From contig NZ_LR743507.1 in NCBI RefSeq assembly GCF_902712855.1, positions 3,148,001 through 3,212,000 on the forward strand: 64,000 nt of DNA, written 5' to 3'. Of this stretch, positions 61,642 to 64,000 are shown piece after piece (position 1 is the stretch's first letter; every line of letters starts with the position of its first letter). Both the position numbers and the translations under genes were made by a program. The DNA is from Variovorax paradoxus (GTDB lineage: Bacteria > Pseudomonadota > Gammaproteobacteria > Burkholderiales > Burkholderiaceae_C). The notes under the pieces are model-generated. The model worked only from the letters and a program-made list of their open reading frames with translations, made no database searches and had not been told where the DNA came from.

Positions 61642-64000
61642 GTGCGTCTTAATTCCATCAAGCTCTCGGGCTTCAAGTCGTTCGCCGAACCCACCAACTT
61701 CCTGTTGCCGGGCCAATTGGTCGGTGTGGTCGGGCCCAACGGTTGCGGCAAGTCGAACATCATGGATGCGGTTCGCTGGGTGCTCGGCGAGTCGCGCGCG
61801 TCGGAACTGCGCGGCGAGTCGATGCAGGACGTGATCTTCAATGGCACGACCACGCGCAAGCAGGCCAGCCGCTCGAGCGTCGAACTGGTGTTCGACAACG
61901 CAGACCATCGCGCCGGCGGCCAGTGGAACCAGTTCAGCGAGATCGCGGTGCGCCGCGTGCTCACGCGCGACGGCACCAGCAGCTACTACATCAACAACCA
62001 GCCGGTGCGCCGCCGCGACGTGCAGGACGTGTTCCTCGGCACCGGCCTCGGCCCTCGCGCCTACGCCATCATCGGGCAGGGCACGATCAGCCGGATCATC
62101 GAATCCAAGCCCGAGGAATTGCGCCTGTTCCTGGAAGAGGCCGCGGGCGTCTCCAAGTACAAGGAACGCCGCCGCGAGACTGAGAACCGGCTGGGCGACA
62201 CGCGCGAGAACCTCACGCGGGTCGAGGACATCCTTCGCGAACTCAATGCCAATCTCGAGAAGCTCGAGAAGCAGGCCGAGGTGGCGGCACGCTACAACCT
62301 GCTTCAGGGCGACGCCACCAGAAAGCAGCACCAGCTGTGGTTCCTGAAGCGCAGCGAAAGCCACGCCGACCAGGCCAGGATCAAGACCGACTCCGAGAAG
62401 GCCATCAACGACCTCGAGTCGCGCACTGCCGACCTGCGCCACATCGAGAACGAACTCGAAACCGTGCGCCAGGCCCACTACAGCGCCGGTGACCAAGTGA
62501 ACCAGGCGCAGGGCAAGCTCTACGAGGCCAGTGCGGAAGTCGGCCGCCTCGAGGGCGAGATCCGCTTCGTGGTCGAAGGCCGCCAGCGCGTCGAGCAGCG
62601 GCTGGTGCAGTTGCGCGAGCAGATGGGCCAGTGGGGCCGCCGCCGCGAAGAGGCCGAAGCCGAGATCGAGACGCTGGCGGGTGCCGGTGTCGATGCCGAG
62701 GAGCAGGCCATCCTGCTGGCTGCACAGCTCGAGGAACACGACGCGCGCATGCCCGATCTCGAAGAGGCGGTGCAGCGTGCCCAGGACGAAGCCAATGCGC
62801 AGCGAACGACCGTGTCGCAGGTGCAGCAGCAGATTCAGGTGCTGGCCGCCGACCAGCGCAACATCGAAGAGCAGAGCCGCCAGCTCACGCAGCGCAGCGA
62901 GCGCCTGCGTGCCGACCAGAATGCGCTGGCTGCGCCCGACGAAGCCCGCCTGGTCGACATGCAGGAGCAGCACGCCGCTGCGCAGGAAGCCGCCAGCGAA
63001 GCAGATGCGCGCTTGCAGGAGCTGCAGGAGACCGTGCCGCAGCTCGACGACGATCGCCGTGCGAAGCAGCAGGCCGTCAACACCGAAGGCGCGCGCCACG
63101 CCGAGTTCTCGGCCCGCCTCGAGGCATTGCGCGCGCTGCAGGAAAAGGTCAAGACCGACGGCAAGCTCGCGCCCTGGCTCGCCAAGCATGGCCTCGACGG
63201 GCTGCAGGGCCTCTGGAGCCGCATCCACATCGAGCAGGGCTGGGAAAACGCGCTCGAATCGGCACTGCGAGAACGCTTGGGCGCGCTCGAGGTCAGCCGG
63301 CTTGAAATGGTGCGTGCGTTCGGCAACGACGCGCCGCCCGCCAAGCTCGCTTTCTATAGCCCGCCAGCCGCCGGTGTGCCCGAGGGGGCCGCGGCACTGC
63401 CGCGCCTGTCGAGCCTGCTGAGGCTGAACGACGCCGGCCAGCAAGCCCTGTTGACCGACTGGCTGCACGGCTGCTACACCGCCGCGAGCTTCGAGGAGGC
63501 GCTGGCCCAGCGCGCCACGCTGCAGCCTGGAGAAATGATCTATGTGCAGAGCGGCCATGCCGTGTCCGCGCACAGCGTCAATTTCTACGCCCCCGACTCC
63601 GAACAGGCCGGCCTGCTGGCCCGCCAGCAGGAAATGGAAAACCTGGAGCGCCAGCTGCGCGCCCAGACGCTCATCACCGACGAATCGCGCACTGCGCTGG
63701 TTCGTGCCGAAGCGGCCTACGCCGATGCAGCGCAGCGCCTTGTCACCGCGCGCCGCGAAGCCGCAGAGACCCAGGGTCGTGCGCACGAGCTGCAGGTCGA
63801 GACGTTGCGCATGACGCAGCTTGCCGAACAGACCCGTGCGCGCAGCGAGCAGCTGGCCAACGACCTCGGCGAGGTCGACGCCCAGCTCGAGGAACTGCAG
63901 GAGCGCCGCATCGCCGCAGAAGGCCGCTTCGAAGAGCTTGACATGCAGCTGGCCGACAGCCAGGAGCGCCACGCCCAGCTCGACGAGCGCGTCATCGAGG
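61642..64000 (+). CDS. smc: Chromosome segregation protein SMC, 5' part
   Basis: SMC forms the condensin core that compacts and segregates the chromosome. The first 786 codons are present and the gene runs off the right edge. Walker A GPNGCGKSN is at 31-39, and the early IKLSGFKSFAEPTNFLLPG and DAVRWVLGESRASELRG blocks are typical. The long coiled coil (about 165-500; heptad-rich Glu/Gln/Arg) is interrupted by a hinge at about 510-620 (LGALEVSRLEMVRAFGNDAP). The start is GTG at 61642 (MRLNSIKLSG), which gives the family N-terminus; no ATG fits. The C-terminal signature and Walker B lie beyond the window. Confidence 0.95.
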   Translation, partial: MRLNSIKLSGFKSFAEPTNFLLPGQLVGVVGPNGCGKSNIMDAVRWVLGESRASELRGESMQDVIFNGTTTRKQASRSSVELVFDNADHRAGGQWNQFSEIAVRRVLTRDGTSSYYINNQPVRRRDVQDVFLGTGLGPRAYAIIGQGTISRIIESKPEELRLFLEEAAGVSKYKERRRETENRLGDTRENLTRVEDILRELNANLEKLEKQAEVAARYNLLQGDATRKQHQLWFLKRSESHADQARIKTDSEKAINDLESRTADLRHIENELETVRQAHYSAGDQVNQAQGKLYEASAEVGRLEGEIRFVVEGRQRVEQRLVQLREQMGQWGRRREEAEAEIETLAGAGVDAEEQAILLAAQLEEHDARMPDLEEAVQRAQDEANAQRTTVSQVQQQIQVLAADQRNIEEQSRQLTQRSERLRADQNALAAPDEARLVDMQEQHAAAQEAASEADARLQELQETVPQLDDDRRAKQQAVNTEGARHAEFSARLEALRALQEKVKTDGKLAPWLAKHGLDGLQGLWSRIHIEQGWENALESALRERLGALEVSRLEMVRAFGNDAPPAKLAFYSPPAAGVPEGAAALPRLSSLLRLNDAGQQALLTDWLHGCYTAASFEEALAQRATLQPGEMIYVQSGHAVSAHSVNFYAPDSEQAGLLARQQEMENLERQLRAQTLITDESRTALVRAEAAYADAAQRLVTARREAAETQGRAHELQVETLRMTQLAEQTRARSEQLANDLGEVDAQLEELQERRIAAEGRFEELDMQLADSQERHAQLDERVIE

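Noticed and set aside
61540..63972. Long open frame antisense to smc
   Set aside because: Low-complexity Leu/Ala-rich translation that mirrors the smc coiled coil; smc is certain.

Overview
The window is high-GC bacterial chromosome, most likely from a betaproteobacterium of the Comamonadaceae, probably Variovorax or a close relative. This is inferred from gene content and protein flavour: Bug-type solute receptor, paired Liv and BMP transporters, a URC4-type uracil locus, and a Comamonadaceae-like intergenic repeat. No rRNA, tRNA, CRISPR array, transposase or phage gene was seen.

Layout. Bases 1-11043 (+) hold the 3' part of a type VI secretion (T6SS) operon: tssK end, a beta-helix-like unknown, tssL with an OmpA domain, tssM, tagF, a TagK-like FHA protein, tssG, tssA and an unknown membrane-anchored protein. 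A clear terminator closes it. Then come clpS-clpA (+), a 98-bp interspersed repeat, a cardiolipin synthase, sbcB and a small lipoprotein. Bases 17473-21494 are mixed accessory genes: a Bug receptor, a sirtuin, an Imm26-like protein and an esterase.

Bases 21623-30054 form a catabolic locus. A minus-strand operon encodes a divergent isopropylmalate-dehydratase-like enzyme (two subunits), a complete Liv ABC transporter and a PEP-mutase/isocitrate-lyase family lyase. It diverges from an IclR regulator, and the shared intergenic region carries two copies of a 15-bp palindromic operator. The logic resembles uptake, then (de)hydration, then retro-aldol cleavage of a branched dicarboxylic acid.

Bases 30056-45289 (all minus) look like a pyrimidine salvage and catabolism island: a URC1-type GTP cyclohydrolase II homologue, URC4, Upp, a BMP-type nucleoside ABC transporter and a cytosine-deaminase-like amidohydrolase. 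Embedded in it is an unusual cassette: a polysaccharide deacetylase-caspase-EF-hand-TPR protein whose lipoprotein signal is in another frame (apparent frameshift), a nucleosidase with a lipoprotein signal, and an alpha/beta hydrolase.

Bases 45753-48530 carry an ECF sigma/NrsF-type anti-sigma pair and a HerA-like ATPase. Bases 48631-58251 (+) are a tightly overlapping aryl-polyene-like lipid operon: ACP, COG4648 membrane protein, AMP-ligase/dehydratase fusion, LpxL-like acyltransferase, LolA-like carrier, MMPL exporter, deacetylase, methyltransferase, dehydratase and ketoreductase. No ketosynthase is present. The end of the window has an orphan ParA-like ATPase, a hipBA module with an inverted-repeat operator, a lipoprotein and the 5' part of smc.
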